This document shows, one piece after another, positions 48,337 through 58,423 of a stretch of 64,000 bases of DNA (its first letter is position 1; the number at the start of each line of letters is the position of its first letter). The notes under the pieces are model-generated. The model was given only the letters and a program-made list of their open reading frames with translations, made no database searches and was not told the origin of the DNA. Both the position numbers and the translations under genes were made by a program. This DNA is from Haberlea rhodopensis. Its lineage: Eukaryota > Streptophyta > Magnoliopsida > Lamiales > Gesneriaceae. The stretch covers positions 62,001 to 126,000 of the forward strand of contig CAJQUN010000910.1 in NCBI GenBank assembly GCA_907163345.1, written 5' to 3'.

Positions 48337-49304
48337 GTTGAAAGAAGATTTTTTGGGGTGATTTAGTTGAAAGATGTTTTAAAAAGTGATACATTCTTGT
48401 AATTTCCTCATTAATTTACCTCTGGGTCTGGAGTGGGTTCAAAAATCAATGGTAGGAATTCTGATTAGACGTGCAGTTATAAAACGATCGTGGCCCGGTT
48501 CGTAATTGGGTCATAGGATCGGTTACTCGTTGACCCGGTTAGATGATTCTGAATCTTAACCGGCCCGCCACTGTACGGGCCGGTTACGGTTCAAGGATAA
48601 TCGACGGTTCCACGATTTTTTTAATTATTTATTATTTAAAATTAAAGTGTGTTGATGAAGATTCGAACTTTTGAGTTCTATAATGTATATACAGCTTCTT
48701 ACCATTAAGCTATTGTCTTGATTGTTTTATTTTAGATAATATAATTATATTTACTAAAAGATAATATATATTATATGTGTAATACAATTAACTATTTTAT
48801 ATTGCAAATAAAAATTATCTAAAAAATATGTTATGCTCTTAAATAAAAATTATATGTGTAATACAATAAATATTATAATAATGAAGCAAATTATTACAAA
48901 ATAAATATATTATATACATTTTAATTATTATACAAGCACTTTATGTTCATTATTTGATTTACATTTTATATATAATAATTAAATAAGTATATTTTAGTTT
49001 ATCACAATATGACTTACAATAGAAACTCGATAGTAATATTTTGATTAATTAATAAAATCTTTTAATAGTTACTTATATTGATTTGGGAATAACGTATTGA
49101 ATTGATAATTCATTAACTTTATATTATATAAATTAATAACTTCTAACTTATAATATTTATGATTAATCAATGAAATAATCATAAAAATAACTTTACTGAC
49201 ATTATTTCTTATTTATATTGATAGTGAATAAATCTCATTACTGAATTTTTTTAACATAAAAAGAACTTTTGTGTTTTTCTATAGATAAATAACAAATAAT
49301 TCAT

Positions 49305-50130
49305 TGTTATATTAGTCAATTTCATATGTAATTAGTACCATAATTGTAAATGTTTCATGCCAATATCATTTGTAATTAGTACTAAAGTTGTATAAGCTTC
49401 ATACCAATTTAATATGTAATTAATACCAAAATTGTAAATGTTTCGTATCAATTTATTTTGTAGTTAGTACCAAAGTTGTATATGTTTCATACCAATTTCA
49501 TATGTAATAGTACCATAATTGTAAATGTTTCATACCAATAGCATTTGTAATTAGTACCAAAGCTGTATATGTTTAATACCAATTTCATATGTAATTAGTA
49601 TCATAATTGTAAATGTTTTGTATCAATCTCTTTTGTATTAGTACCAAAATTGTATATATTTCATATCAATTTCATATATAATTATTATCATAATGGTAAA
49701 TGTTTCATATCAATATCATTTGTATTTAGTACCAAAGTTGTATATTTTTCATACCAATTTCATATGTAATTAGTATCATAATTGTAAATGTTTCATACAA
49801 ATATCATTTGTAATTAGTATCAAATTTGTATATGTTTCATACCAATTTCATATATAATCAGTGCCATAATGGTAAATGTTTCATACCAATATCATTTGTA
49901 ATGAGTACCAAAGTTGTATATTTTTCATACCAATTTCATATGTAATTAATATCATAATTGTAAATGTTTCATACCAAACTCTTTTGTAATTAGTACCAAA
50001 GTTATACAAGTTTCATACGAATTTCATATGTAATTAGTATCATAATTGTAAACGTTTCATACCAATATCATTTGTAATTAGTACCAAAGTTGTATATTTC
50101 ATACCAATGTCATATGTAATTAGTATCGTT
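49305..50130. repeat. 44-45-bp minisatellite with 89-bp dimer order
   Basis: About 18 copies of 'tttcataccaat(t/a)tcat(a/t)tgtaattagtacca(t/a)a(a/g)ttgta(a/t)atg'. Two sub-types alternate (…catatgtaattagtaccataattgtaaatg… and …catttgtaattagtaccaaagttgtatatg…), giving a higher-order dimer of about 89 bp. It lies inside the hAT-like element, upstream of the solo LTR. Confidence 0.88.
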
Positions 50131-50156
50131 AGATAATCAGATTCAATCAATTAAAA

Positions 50157-51128
50157 TGTTGGGAAAAGATTTCTAAGTTTTGGTGATTACAAATACCTAC
50201 TGGATAAAGACACCTACCGGATGTTGAAGTCTTACCGGGTGATAAAGACCAACTGGATGAACACCTACCGGGTGAAGACACCTACTTAATGTTGAAGTCT
50301 TACCGGGTGATAAAGACCAACTGGAATGAACACCTACCGGGTGAAGACACCTACCGGATGTTGAAGTCCTACCGGGTGATAAAGACCAACTGGATGAACA
50401 CCTACCGGATGTTGAAGTCCTACCGGGTGATAAAGACCAACTGGATGAACACCTAGACACCTACCGGATGTTGAAGTCTTAACGGGTGATAAAGACCAAC
50501 TGGATGAACACCTACCGGGTGAAGACACCAACCGGGTGACAGACATCAATTGGATGGCTACCAACTGGATAGACATCAACTGGACAGACATCAATCGGAC
50601 AGACATCAACTGGATGGCTACCAACTGGATAGACATCAACTGGACAGACATCAACCAGACAGTCTCACACTGAAAAAGACATCAACTGGTTACTAGATGA
50701 TGAACGACCAGTTGAACAAAGAAAACCAGCAGAAGTTTAAACATCCAGTAAGAGCACTAAGAAACGAGACAAAATAAGTACAACATTCTCTGACAAAGGT
50801 ACAACAGAGCGGCGCACCCTGCTGTAAAGTGTAAACCAAGTCTTCTAGTGAATCCTTCCTGCAAAGGAAGAAGGGGAGACGTAGAAGCGTTGTGCTTCGA
50901 ACTTCCAGAAACAATACTTGTGTCATTTGTTTATCGCTTATTTACTACTCAGTTTTATTTCTCACAAGTCCAGCAGACGTATTCCGCACTACAATCAGTG
51001 TCTGCTAACTTTCCTGATATTGAGAAGCAACTGTAACACTTAACAGTTTACAGTTAACCCGAGATAAATCGAAATTGAATCTAGTATTTATTCAACCCCC
51101 CCTTCTAAACACTACCCCGATCCTAACA
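50157..51128 (+). mobile_element. Solo LTR of a Ty1/copia (SIRE/Maximus-like) element
   Basis: 972 bp from tgttgggaaaag to gatcctaaca, flanked by taaaa (50152-50156 and 51129-51133). The opening 'gatttctaagttttggtga' and the closing 'attcaaccccccc(t)tctaaacact' are typical of this LTR type. A minisatellite fills its first half. No interior is present. Lineage is inferred from the ends only. Confidence 0.82.
50196..50690. repeat. Minisatellite inside the solo copia LTR
   Basis: First part: repeats of 'aagacacctaccggatgttgaagtc(t/c)taccgggtgataaagaccaactggatgaacacctaccgggtg' (about 60-75 bp, variable). Second part (about 50540-50660): 'agacatcaactgga(t/c)' units of about 16-20 bp grouped into a doubled 64-bp block. 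All share the core (a/c)c(a/t)(a/g)(c)tgga/ccgg. Open frames here are repeats of HPVG/SSWSLSPG and are not genes. Confidence 0.85.
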
Positions 51129-51332
51129 TAAAATGACATTATCTTATTTGTGGTCCCGTCGAGTTTGATGAAACAATGGGTAAGTTTTGTAAGGTTAATG
51201 GCATGCGACCTAGAAAATTTCCACTAGATATACCCACACGTTAGAACTCAACATATAAATTGCTAAATGATTCATATGAATATAGAGAGTTAATGATAAC
51301 TTAAAAAGTTCAAACCTTCCTTTCCCCCTTTA

Positions 51333-51354
51333 CCCCCCCCCCCCCCCCCCCCCC
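51333..51354. repeat. Poly-C tract (22 bp)
   Basis: An uninterrupted run of 22 C. Its exact length is doubtful because homopolymers are error-prone in sequencing. Confidence 0.85.
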
Positions 51355-51714
51355 TCTTACATTTCCTTTGTTCTTTTTTATGATTCTTTTATAGTAATTT
51401 TTAAATTTTTTTAATTTTAATTTTAATTCTTCTAATTTAAAAAATATAAGGGTCGAACCGTAACCGGAACCGTCTACGAAGATTAATGTTAAAGGTCGAG
51501 CTCTTTTGAACCGTCGGTTCTGAACCGTCGACCGGCCGTTCACGAACCGTGGTCATGTCTAATTCTGATTGATTGTTCGGATTCAAATAAAAGCTGAAAT
51601 CAAAATCAAATAATCTTGTTATGCATATACTCGGGTGGACACAGACCCTACCAAATATCATAAATGATCCTGAATCGATTTGTGGTCAACAGATCGATTA
51701 ATCAGGTTAGCTAT

Positions 51715-52245
51715 TAGACGGGTCGGACTCGTAACTGACATGTCTATAGACCGGCAAGTTAAGTGTCATAATTTTCGAACCCTTGAACCGGCGGTTCACG
51801 ACTTTATTTTAATTTTTTTTTTACATTTTTAAATTTAATATAGTGTAGATTTTATCTCATGACCTTCGACTTGAACAATTAGCTTCAATCAATAAGCTAT
51901 AAGAGTCTTGTTGATCAAAATAGAATGTTATAATTTATATATATTAATCAAACAAATATATCTAACACATTTTGATTATTTGAGTTTGAATTTATTTCAC
52001 GTTATTTTATGATTACTCAATGGAGGAAACAAATTCAAATACAACATACAGTTTTCCGAATTTTAATAAAAAAAATTTGAATTTTTTTTTAAAAATAAGG
52101 TTCAAACCGAAACTGTAACTGACGGTTCATGGATTGTAACCGGAACCGTCAACGAAGGTTAAAGTTAAGGGTCGAGATTTTTTGAACCATCGAATCAGCT
52201 TTTCTGAATCGTCTAACTGACAGTTCTGAACTGTGGTCAAGTGTA
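51715..52245. mobile_element. hAT-like MITE, relative of 48466-51561
   Basis: Begins tagacggg and ends in 'ctgtggtcaagtgta'. It has gaaccg/cggttc-rich ends and a tRNA-like segment (about 51853-51913) at the same relative position as in the larger element. No matching target duplication was found, so the ends are approximate. Confidence 0.5.
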
Positions 52246-53032
52246 GGTGGATGTAGGGCGGACGAATTTAAAACAGACCCCCATTCATTAGATAGAGAAG
52301 ATCACCAAAATTGTGTGTGAACTTATTTCGATTCCAAGAGCTTGGATGGAATCCTCTAATTGAATTACTCATTCAACGGCATTTTTTCTATTATGTCTTA
52401 AAAATGACTTGAACCTCTACGCTCTTTAACACGAGATCTTGAGTCTCACGTGTCTATCATTTCACCATTAAGACATATTCAAATGCTTAGATATTGTTTC
52501 AATTCCATACCACAGTTCCTAATATTTTCATTACGGATTTTTACCAATTCGATTTAAAATACACTCAGTTAAATTTAACAATTAGGAGAAAACTAACACT
52601 ATTTTTGAGGTAATCAAATTATTTACTGGAAAATTATGCATAAAATATTGTGAATATTATTTTTTTTACTAAAACATGAACAAAGACAAGGGTAAAAAAC
52701 GTGTCTTTGTATAACTACAAGATTTTAATATTAACATTACTATATAGTTTCAATTATGTTTCCAATTTATTCTTTGGAATCAGAAACCGTAAGACCTAGG
52801 TTCAAGATCCAGTTTTGAAATCAAAATTGGGAAATAGTTTTGTTTTTGTTTTTTCCTGATATTGGGAGGTGGATTTTATAAATATTTTTTCGCCACTATC
52901 CGGACTCGAACTCAAAACGTTTCAAAAAACTTTATCATTCAACTAAGATTGAAAGCTCAAAATAATTTTGCTTTGAACTGTGAAAGATGTTCCAATTTCG
53001 GTTAATAGTCGTAATCTGGTCATTTCATCCGT
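52246..53032. other. AT-rich intergenic DNA with tRNA-like fragments
   Basis: No gene. Sequences with a degenerate A-box/B-box order occur at about 52405-52480 and on the minus strand at about 52895-52955 (gagttcgagtcc). They are probable SINE or tRNA-like remnants, too decayed to classify. Confidence 0.4.
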
Positions 53033-53234
53033 ATATGTCACAGCAGAAAATAAATGAAAGAAAAAATAACGCATTGCGACAACGGTAAAAAATTGTGTTT
53101 GAATTGATGTCGTCATCTTACATAGTGATATTAGTATGTCGCCATATGAGATGACAACACCAATTAAAACACATTTTTTATCGTTGTCGCAATGCGCTAT
53201 TTTTTCTCATTTATTTTTTGGCTGTGACACATAT
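53033..53234. mobile_element. Foldback MITE (about 200 bp, long hairpin)
   Basis: The left arm (atgtcacagc.gaaaataaatga..) and the right arm (..tcatttattttttggctgtgacacat) are nearly complementary over about 90 bp each, including gcattgcgacaacg and its inverse. The short centre contains gtcgtcatct and agatgacaac. The same 'gtcgtcatctnacat(a/g)gtga' block occurs at 63349-63370. Confidence 0.8.
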
Positions 53235-53569
53235 ATCTAACTTAGTTTTCCTTTCTCCGACAATATTTTTAGAAGCAAAGCAAATTATTTTCATTTTTAC
53301 AAAGCTTTGTTCACAAAACAGATGCATCATTATCAACAAATGCAGGTTCGTCATTACCAAAAAATTAATAGATAAATTATGTTATTATATTTTAATATAA
53401 TATCGATATTCTAACTTTTTATAATTCGGTTAATAAGTAAAATTTAGGTGTGATTTTTTTATTATTTATTTTTATATATTAATTTTAATAATTTCTAAAT
53501 TTCGTCTTTCTTTTTAAAGATGTCAATTAAAGTTTGTTGTATTTGGGAAGACGATATACTACAAGATTC
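53235..53569. other. AT-rich spacer
   Basis: Nothing recognised. Ends where the truncated gypsy pol begins. Confidence 0.5.
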
Positions 53570-55594
53570 GGAATCTGTTAGATATGAGCGTGGTCCATCA
53601 AGATGGCCCAATTGTACTTCACCTTCATACTCAAAGCGTCAGATGACAACAGGAAGTCAAAGTATCTACATGTACCGGTGATGTATCTACATCAAAGTCA
53701 TATCCCAGATGACAACAGGAAGTCATCATGGTTGATAGCTGAATAACATCCTCCGCGGTATACTTCACCTTCATACTCAAAGCGTCAGCTGTCAGGTTCG
53801 CCTTCCCCGGATGATACTATATCTCACAGTCATAGTCCTTGAGCAAGTGCATCCATCTCCTCTGCCTCATATTTAGCTCCGCTTGGGTGAATAAGAACTT
53901 CAAGCTCTTATGGTCCGTATAAATGGTAAATGAAGTACCATATAGGTAATATCGCCAAATTTTCAAGGCGAAAATGATAGCCGTCACTTCCAAATTATGA
54001 ACTGGGTATCTGGTCTCACGAGGCTTCAACTGCCTCGAAGCATAAGCCACCACGTGCTTATCCTGCATCAGTACACAGCCCAAACACTGCAGTGATGCAT
54101 CCTTGTACAAAGCAAACCTCTCGTTCTCCGAAGGAATCACTAATACAGGTGTTGTAGTCAACCGGTGCTTCAACTCTTGGAAGCTTTGATCACATGCCTC
54201 AGACCACAAGAACGGAACTCCTTTCTGAGTCAACTGTGTCAACGACTTAGCGATCTTAGAGAACCCTCGACGAAACGTCGGTAATAACCCGCTAAACCAA
54301 GAAAGCTCCGGATCTCAGGCACAGATGTAGGCGCAGACCAATCCATCACTGCCTCTACCTTCCTGGGATCCACAGATACCCCATTACTAGAGATCACATG
54401 CCCCAAAAACACCACGCTGCTCAACCAAAATTCACACTTGCTGAGCTTGGCGTACAACTGATTGTCCCTAAGAATCTGAAGCACTGCTCTCAAATGATTC
54501 TTGTGCTCTTCCTCACTCGGAGAGTAGATGAGTATGTCGTCAATAAATACTATGACGAACTGATCAAGGTATGGTTGGAATACTCGGTTCATCAAGCTCA
54601 TAAAGACAGCCGGGGCGTTTGTCACTCCAAACGGCATGACCAAAAACTCATAATGACCATAACGGCTCTGGAATGCTGTCTTATGCACATCTTCCTCTCT
54701 AACTCGAATCTGATGGTACCCCGACCTCAAATCAATTTTACTATACAACCTCGTGCCCTGCAACTGATCAAACAAGTCATCGATCCGCGGAAGAGGGTAT
54801 TTATTCTTCACTGTGGCCTTGTTCAAGTGTTGTAATCGATGCACAGACGCATCGATCCATCTTTCTTTTTCACAAATAATACAGGCGCACCCCAAGGCGA
54901 TACGCTGGGGCGTATGTAACCCTTGTCAAGGAGTTCCTGTAGTTGTTCTTTCAACTCCCTTAACTCTGTCGGTGCCATCCTGTAAGGGGCACGAGAAATA
55001 GCGGGTGTTCTCGGTAGTAATTCAATCCCAAACTCGACTTCCCTAGCCGGTGGAAATCCGGGAATCACCTCCGGGAATACATCGGCAAACTCCGCGACTA
55101 CGAGTATATCCTCGACCCTTAACTCTTCCTTCTTTTCAGCAACATCAATGGCATAAATAAGATAACCCATATGCCCACGTTCCAATAACTGAGCCATCTT
55201 GATAGCCGATATCAATGGGATTTTTGAGCGGGAACCATCCCCATAAAAAGTCCACTGAACCCCAAAATCAGATCTGAACCGCACTGTTCTGTGCCTGCAG
55301 TCTACCACTGCCTGATACCTATTCATTACATCAATGCCCACAATGCAGTCAAAGTCTGACATTACCAGAACAATCAAATCTGACTTCAACTCGTTGCCCT
55401 CAAAATAAATGAGGCCGTCAACAACAAACCGATCAGCAATCATACTCTTCCAGCGGGTTTCGAGACCAGAAGAGGCGTGGGCGACGGAGACGTGCATATG
55501 CGGTGCCTCTCCACAAAACTCATCGACACAAAGGAGTTTGACGCACTTGTATCTATCAAAATAAAAGTAGGGTGCGTAAATAAATGACACGTAC
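53570..55594 (-). pseudogene. Gypsy pol: protease, reverse transcriptase, RNase H
   Basis: Protease: [20 protein letters not shown], where the expected D-(T/S)-G active-site triplet reads DTS, so it is probably dead. A frameshift near 55470 leads to the stretch with [18 protein letters not shown] and the RT start ([20 protein letters not shown]). A frameshift near 54840 leads to [47 protein letters not shown] and catalytic FIDD (about 54551). After another near 54240: RNase H with VAYASRQLK and [10 protein letters not shown], ending at a stop at 53817. Past it, YHPGKANLTADALS is still legible. The tail to 53570 is scrambled by a duplication. Confidence 0.9.
53617..53793. repeat. Short duplicated segments at the gypsy truncation
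   Basis: 'cttcaccttcatactcaaag'+cgtcag occurs at about 53618 and 53765, and 'agatgacaacaggaagtca' at about 53641 and 53706. Two interleaved direct repeats mark a local rearrangement where pol stops. Confidence 0.8.
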
Positions 55595-57093
55595 TGGTAG
55601 CGTTTATCGCGTACGCCCAAATTAACACTCCTCAAGTTAATAGCAAAAATATGTAGTAGCGAGAGTAGAGATCGATCCCACAGGGAAGGTAGTAATTTTT
55701 CGTGTCAATTTAAAAACAAATAGTAAAAAGGGGTTTTGAGTTGAGTGATTACTACTAAGCAAATTTTACGAATTAAACTTATTAACGAGATTAACTAAAA
55801 CTGTTTAAACTTATGAGAGCGAAGCGATTCTTGGTTGTCGGTCAACTTTACTTTTGGAAAATTCTCTCTTGATCATTAAATCACAAACATTCAAATTCCT
55901 TCAATTATTCATCGATTGGAAATTTAATTCCTACCCACCGTAATCGTAGTCAAAGAGAAAACAGCATTCAATCCGACCCTTATCAAATCTCTAATCAAAA
56001 CTTTAGCCGTTAATGATTAAATCAATGATAGAATTCAAAACTAGTGAGTTCGACAAATCTAATCAATAGAAACTACAACCGTTAACTATTGATTACCCAA
56101 TCGTTTCTCCTAAGAATTCAACAACACCTACAGCCGGTAATTATTAATCTTAGTTGCTTCTTAATTAGCTATCGATTATGCATATGAATACTAGGTGATC
56201 AATCTAATAAACATACACAATAATCATTGAAATCGATACCAAGAAACAGAATTGAAATCGAAATTAAATTCAACAAACAAATCAAAATTCTCACAAGAGA
56301 TTCTAATCCAAAAGCAAGTCTTCCTTAAACCAAGAATCTAAGGGTTTAGCCTAGCATAATTGAATCTAAAATTAACAACATATGGTTCGAAAACATTAGA
56401 TAAACAAAGGAAAAGAAATTACTAAGACGAATCACGATTCCGGCTTGTCGATTCCGGTTCCGTTCTTCACGTTGTTCTTGATAAAACTTGAAAGAAAAAT
56501 CTTTTAAAAACCTAACTCTTCTAAAATCTCCAAAATCTGTCTAAGAAGAGGTGTCAAAATCGAGTTCAAGATTGGAGGCTGATAATAATAGGTTACAATC
56601 TTTTAAACATGGTAAAAGACCTACTTTCCAAATTCTCGGACTCTTCGACGATCGATCGCCATGAATGTGGCGATCGATCGCTTCATTATTTTTTTTCAGC
56701 AAAAGTCTTGAGGCGATCTATCGCTATAAAGTGGCAATCGATCGCTTCCCTCCAGTAGCTTCAGGCGATCGATCGCTAGAATGTGGCGATCGATCGCTGC
56801 TTCATTACATTTGATGCAAAAGTTTCTGTCCATAGGCGATCGATTGTCTCTTCCATGCGATCGATCACCACCTCCAAAATTACGTTTTTGCCATTTTCTT
56901 GATCAACTTTGAGTCCTTGTCATGTCCATGTCTTTTCTTGGTCTTTATACATCATTTTTAGCTCGTTTTCTTCGATTGTACCTACAATTACACGAATGTA
57001 CGATTAGGTAGCATACGTATCAAATTATCCATCAAAACCTACCAAATCGTAGGCAATTAAGCGCTAAAGATGTGTCTATTTCTAGTCACATCA
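55595..57093 (-). mobile_element. Solo LTR B (1.5 kb) between gypsy gag and protease
   Basis: Begins tggtagcg and ends cacatca (TG...CA), flanked by cgtac (55590-55594 and 57094-57098). The minus strand ends near 'ccctgtgggatcgatctc', as in solo LTR A. Noncoding apart from chance frames. Contains GATCGATC cluster E. Without it the gypsy reads [11 protein letters not shown] across the joint in frame, confirming the insertion point. Confidence 0.85.
56650..56866. repeat. GATCGATC cluster E (solo LTR B)
   Basis: Four pairs: 56650/56672 (22 bp), 56715/56736 (21; both one-base variants), 56767/56788 (21), 56838/56859 (21; first a variant). Spacers repeat 'aatgtgg', as in cluster F. Confidence 0.92.
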
Positions 57094-58213
57094 CGTACCC
57101 GCTATCACTTCATCTGGAGCCGCTGTAGCCTGCTCCCTGGTCAGAGCGTACACTTGCCCTTGAGGTGGCCCCAACGGCTGACCTCCCAATGGTCTCGGTG
57201 CAAACGGGGTCTTTGTTGCACTGCCCTGTCTAAAGGTCTCCCCACAGTGTTCTGTTGTCCTCCCCGATTAGGACATTCTCGAGCAAAGTGGCCATGCTTA
57301 CCACATTCAAAACAAGCAGAACATTCTTTTACGAGTGGGGTCCCCCGCAAAGGAAACATCTAACTCTCCCATGATTACTTGCTTGTGACTGACCCCTATT
57401 TGACGGGCCATTATTCCCACGGTTTCCCCTTCCACGCACATCAGGCCGTCTACCACTGAATCGGGAAGCTGGTGAGTTCCCCATTGGCTTAAAATGGTCG
57501 CCCCTTGGTTTCAAGTTTTCCGGGGTCGATCTCTGTGGTGGCGCTGGAGGTGGCGCTACAGTCGGATATGCACCAACTCCCAATTCTGCCAGCTCGGCCC
57601 GTGCAAGGGCGTCATCAAAACAAGTAGGGCCATAAGTGATCACCCTATCATACAATTCAGGCCTCAAGCCTTTCATGAAGTGCCTCATCTTCGCTTGAGT
57701 ATTTGTGGCGACATGAGGTACATATTTGAGCAAAGAACAGTAGTGAAGAGCATAGTCTGACACCGGCATAGTACCTTGCTTTAGGTTAGTAAATTCACCA
57801 CCCTTAGCTTCCCGTGCAGCAGCCGAAAAATACCGGGTCAGAAATCGAGTTCTAAACAGCTTCCAGTTTATATCATGACCTTGAGCCTCCTGTTCTAACA
57901 CCGTGGTCTTCCACCACATTAGTGCCTTCTTGGACAGTTGGAATTCTGCTAACCTTATCCAGGCCGACTTCGCACAAGGAGCCGCCACGAAGATTTGCTC
58001 CATCCTTTCTGACCACTCTTCGGCCTGTTCCCCTGTCTCAGCTCCTTCAAACATTGGGGGTCGGTATGCAAGGAATTGAGTCAAGCTCAGTTCCCCGGGC
58101 AACAACTGCTGTTCAAACGGTTCTTCGCCCAAAGCTGGCGGTGGTAGAGGATTTGTACGCCCAGCACTTGCATTAACACTCACTGCATCTCCTATATCGA
58201 TATTTGCTGCCAT
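57094..58213 (-). pseudogene. Gypsy gag with CCHC zinc knuckle
   Basis: Start chosen at 58213 (MAANIDIGDAV), 210 bp after the LTR. Contains the retrotransposon gag domain: PPMFEGAETGEQAEEWSERM, WKLFRTRFLTRYF, and MRHFMKGLRPELYDRVI. A basic, glycine/arginine-rich linker is followed by a frameshift near 57340 and the zinc knuckle CFECGKHGHFAREC (CX2CX4HX4C, about 57264-57305). After another stop the last codons read REQATAAPDEVIAGT up to the solo LTR junction. Gag would bind RNA and form the particle; the frame breaks make it non-functional. Confidence 0.9.
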
Positions 58214-58407
58214 GCTGTAACACAAGGGTTAACAATAACACCAAAAACAGTTCATATAATACGCCGTTAGATAACATGAGTAACAATAACCAAAACATGT
58301 TAGTATAACATTTATATACTCTATATTCACTAAACATGTTTAAAAAGAGCACCTAGCCAACCTATTGCTAAGGCTACCCTTCACTCATTCCCGGGTTCTC
58401 TAACCTA

Positions 58408-58419
58408 GCTCTGATACCA
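58408..58419 (-). other. Gypsy primer binding site
   Basis: TGGTATCAGAGC on the minus strand, 4 bp after the LTR end, complementary to initiator tRNA-Met. Confidence 0.88.
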
Positions 58420-58423
58420 CTAA

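Larger units (their letters stand above)
48466..51561. mobile_element. Non-autonomous hAT-like element, 3.1 kb
   Basis: Ends tagacgtg (48466-48473) and catgtcta (51554-51561) form short imperfect inverted repeats, flanked on both sides by attctgat (48458-48465 and 51562-51569), an 8-bp duplication. Both subterminal regions are crowded with ggttc/gaaccg motifs, typical of plant hAT elements. No transposase is encoded. It contains a tRNA-like segment (about 48648-48722), a long minisatellite and a solo LTR. Confidence 0.8.

Noticed and set aside
50197..50654. Open frames with repeats of HPVG and SSWSLSPG (minus strand)
   Set aside because: Reading frames through a DNA minisatellite inside a solo LTR; no start context or conserved domain.
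48149..50690. CRISPR-like array of repeats and spacers
   Set aside because: Plant nuclear tandem repeats without unique spacers; repeats are contiguous and degenerate.
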